This document shows positions 5,766 to 6,494 of a stretch of DNA of 6,494 bases, piece by piece. The translations under genes were made by a program, and so were the position numbers. Every line of letters starts with the position of its first letter. The stretch's first letter is position 1. Source of the stretch: Thermoplasmatota archaeon (GTDB taxonomy: Archaea > Thermoplasmatota > E2 > DHVEG-1). Where the stretch lies: the NCBI GenBank assembly GCA_022866015.1, contig JALHTX010000073.1:1-6494 (forward strand), given 5' to 3'. The notes under the pieces are model-generated. The model had not been told where the DNA came from, ran no database searches, and saw only the letters and a list, made by a program, of their open reading frames with translations.

Positions 5766-5945
5766 ATGAAGGATAAACAATGTAAGATATGTGGAAGAAC
5801 TAATCAAAAGACAAAACTTACTTATAATACAGTTCAAGGAGATTCCATATGTTTAGATTGTTACAGAAATCAATACCCAGCTATTTCAAAGTATCCAATA
5901 CCTATATTATTGAAGGGTGGTAGTGCTTTCAGGATTAAAAATTGA
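5766..5945 (+). CDS. Small zinc-ribbon protein
   Basis: The 59-residue product has two CxxC knuckles, Cys6/Cys9 (CKICG) and Cys29/Cys32 (CLDCY), separated by 19 residues. This is the usual geometry of a treble-clef or zinc-ribbon site holding one Zn ion. The remainder (33-59) is a basic tail without further motifs. Such small proteins in archaea may bind nucleic acid or act as an accessory subunit, but nothing here points to a particular role. The ATG at 5766 is preferred because AAGG (5755-5758) stands seven bases before it; an ATG at 5760 would leave only one base of spacing and add two residues. The last 39 bases overlap, tail to tail, the 3' end of the convergent exported-protein gene. 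The CxxC core lies entirely outside that overlap, so the gene is credible, although the exact end could reflect read-through into neighbouring DNA after a rearrangement. Confidence 0.72.
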   Translation: MKDKQCKICGRTNQKTKLTYNTVQGDSICLDCYRNQYPAISKYPIPILLKGGSAFRIKN

Positions 5946-6317
5946 TCCTAACCATTCTATAAATTCGATTATCCTATTGATGAGCTCTTTTACTTTGTAA
6001 ATAAGGGCTGAAAAGAGGGACTGAATCGCATCAATAAAATTTATTAATGAGTCTATCAAATCGATTAAGAAGTCGATGATAGCTTCGATGATATCAGTTA
6101 TAATACCAATTATACCTTTAGGTTGAATGTTGGGCGTAATATCACTTAATTTTTCAATATAAAATTCTAATTTCTCTTCAAGCAGTGTAACCTGTTGTTT
6201 GTTATTAGTTATATTTTTCATTATTGGTTCACTATTTTTTTGTGGTACTGCAGTAGCATTAGATACCATTAGAAATATGATAGAAATAGCTCCTAATACA
6301 ATAAGGAATTTCTTCAT
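5907..6317 (-). CDS. Exported protein with long Ile/Leu/Asp amphipathic helix region
   Basis: I do not recognise a named family. The 136-residue product starts with a clear secretion signal (MKK, hydrophobic 4-18, probable cleavage after Ala21-Thr22-Ala23). A polar segment (24-66) with a short coiled-coil-like stretch (VTLLEEKLEFYIEKL) follows. Residues 69-127 form a strikingly simple run of branched hydrophobic residues with an acidic residue every three to four positions, for example IITDIIEAIIDFLIDLIDSL, changing to Lys/Arg/Glu-spaced helix later (YKVKELINRIIEFIEWL). This pattern fits one or two amphipathic helices lying on a membrane or assembling with each other. No cysteine is present. 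The ATG at 6317 is supported by AAGGGAG on the minus strand (6322-6328) and a TATA box about 43 bases upstream. The 3' end overlaps the convergent zinc-ribbon gene by 39 bases. A transposase remnant lies upstream. Confidence 0.82.
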   Translation of the reverse strand: MKKFLIVLGAISIIFLMVSNATAVPQKNSEPIMKNITNNKQQVTLLEEKLEFYIEKLSDITPNIQPKGIIGIITDIIEAIIDFLIDLIDSLINFIDAIQSLFSALIYKVKELINRIIEFIEWLGSIFNPESTTTLQ

Positions 6318-6321
6318 TTTT

Positions 6322-6328
6322 CTCCCTT
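6322..6328 (-). promoter_or_regulatory. Shine-Dalgarno of the exported protein gene
   Basis: The minus strand reads AAGGGAG followed by four A residues and ATG. It is the best match to the archaeal 16S tail complement near this start and fixes the ATG at 6317. Confidence 0.65.
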
Positions 6329-6355
6329 CTTCACACCTTTAAAATATTTATTTAC

Positions 6356-6363
6356 TATTTAAA
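6356..6363 (-). promoter_or_regulatory. TATA box of the exported protein gene
   Basis: The minus strand reads TTTAAATA. Transcription would begin about 27 bases downstream, near 6333, leaving a leader of about 16 bases that contains the AAGGGAG site. The box lies between the gene and the transposase remnant, so it may have been present before insertion or may belong to the end of the element. Confidence 0.5.
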
Positions 6364-6382
6364 GTTCACTCAATTATAGTCA
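6356..6382. mobile_element. Likely end of an IS630-like element
   Basis: If the 6380-6494 frame is a transposase, its terminal repeat should fall within a few tens of bases of the stop codon, in this AT-rich stretch. IS630 elements insert at TA dinucleotides, of which there are several here. The boundary itself is not resolved. Confidence 0.2.
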
Positions 6383-6494
6383 AAGACATAAGTAGTTGGA
6401 CACATCGAAGTTGAATTTTTTTCCTCCTAAGAATTGATCGATCTTCATCTGCATATTCTCGATGGTTGGAAAATAGGTGGAGTTTGTGACTGTA
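6380..6494 (-). CDS. Transposase C-terminal end, probably IS630-like (runs off right edge)
   Basis: The minus-strand frame from the right edge to the TGA at 6380-6382 gives 37 residues: TVTNSTYFPTIENMQMKI, then DQFLGG and FDVSNYLCL. The pattern VTxNxYFPTxE, followed by a helix with an F-L end and a short tail, is what follows the last catalytic acidic residue in IS630-type DDE transposases. That catalytic part is outside the window, so the family call is tentative. Another frame of the same stretch is also open but has no such pattern. No terminal inverted repeat can be fixed between 6317 and 6380 from one end alone. It is not possible to say whether the element is complete beyond the edge. 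Confidence 0.5.
   Translation of the reverse strand, partial: TVTNSTYFPTIENMQMKIDQFLGGKKFNFDVSNYLCL

Noticed and set aside
1..6494. CRISPR array, tRNA or rRNA genes
   Set aside because: No regularly spaced direct repeats and no conserved tRNA or rRNA segments were found on either strand.

Overview
The window looks like a piece of a low-GC archaeal genome, probably euryarchaeal and perhaps Thermoplasmatota. Several genes are preceded by archaeal TATA boxes of the TTTAWATA type placed to give very short leaders. One gene appears leaderless, two have GGGAG-type Shine-Dalgarno sites, and there is a small archaeal-style lipoprotein. No rRNA or marker gene is present, so the lineage is an inference.

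Left part (1-2337, minus strand): a compact operon in the order nadA (quinolinate synthase), an IscS/NifS-type cysteine desulfurase, and an IscU/NifU-type iron-sulfur scaffold that runs off the left edge. The gaps are 4 and 12 bases. Quinolinate synthase is a [4Fe-4S] enzyme, so the operon pairs a cluster-requiring NAD biosynthesis enzyme with the sulfur donor and scaffold that could supply its cluster. It is read from a TATA promoter at about 2371-2378.

Middle part (2338-4239): a divergent intergenic region leads into two plus-strand genes. The first encodes a 141-residue protein with one N-terminal membrane anchor and a soluble domain of uncertain type. The second encodes a 426-residue DUF401 membrane protein of the ion-transporter class, with its own promoter placed so that the mRNA should start at or next to its ATG.

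Right part (4240-6494) has an accessory character. It holds, in order: about 270 bases of a decayed small gene spread over three frames; a minus-strand lipoprotein with a probable small beta-rich domain; a minus-strand four-helix membrane protein of clearly higher GC than its neighbours; a plus-strand 59-residue CxxC/CxxC zinc-ribbon protein; a minus-strand exported protein dominated by an Ile/Leu/Asp amphipathic stretch; and, at the right edge, the C-terminal end of a probable IS630-like transposase.

The most unusual regulatory structure is at 5544-5596. A perfect 10-base inverted repeat brackets a 10-base palindrome that is itself the TATA box of the four-helix membrane protein gene, as expected of an operator. 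Three of the five intact genes in the right part encode exported or membrane proteins of unknown role, and a decayed gene and a transposon remnant flank them.
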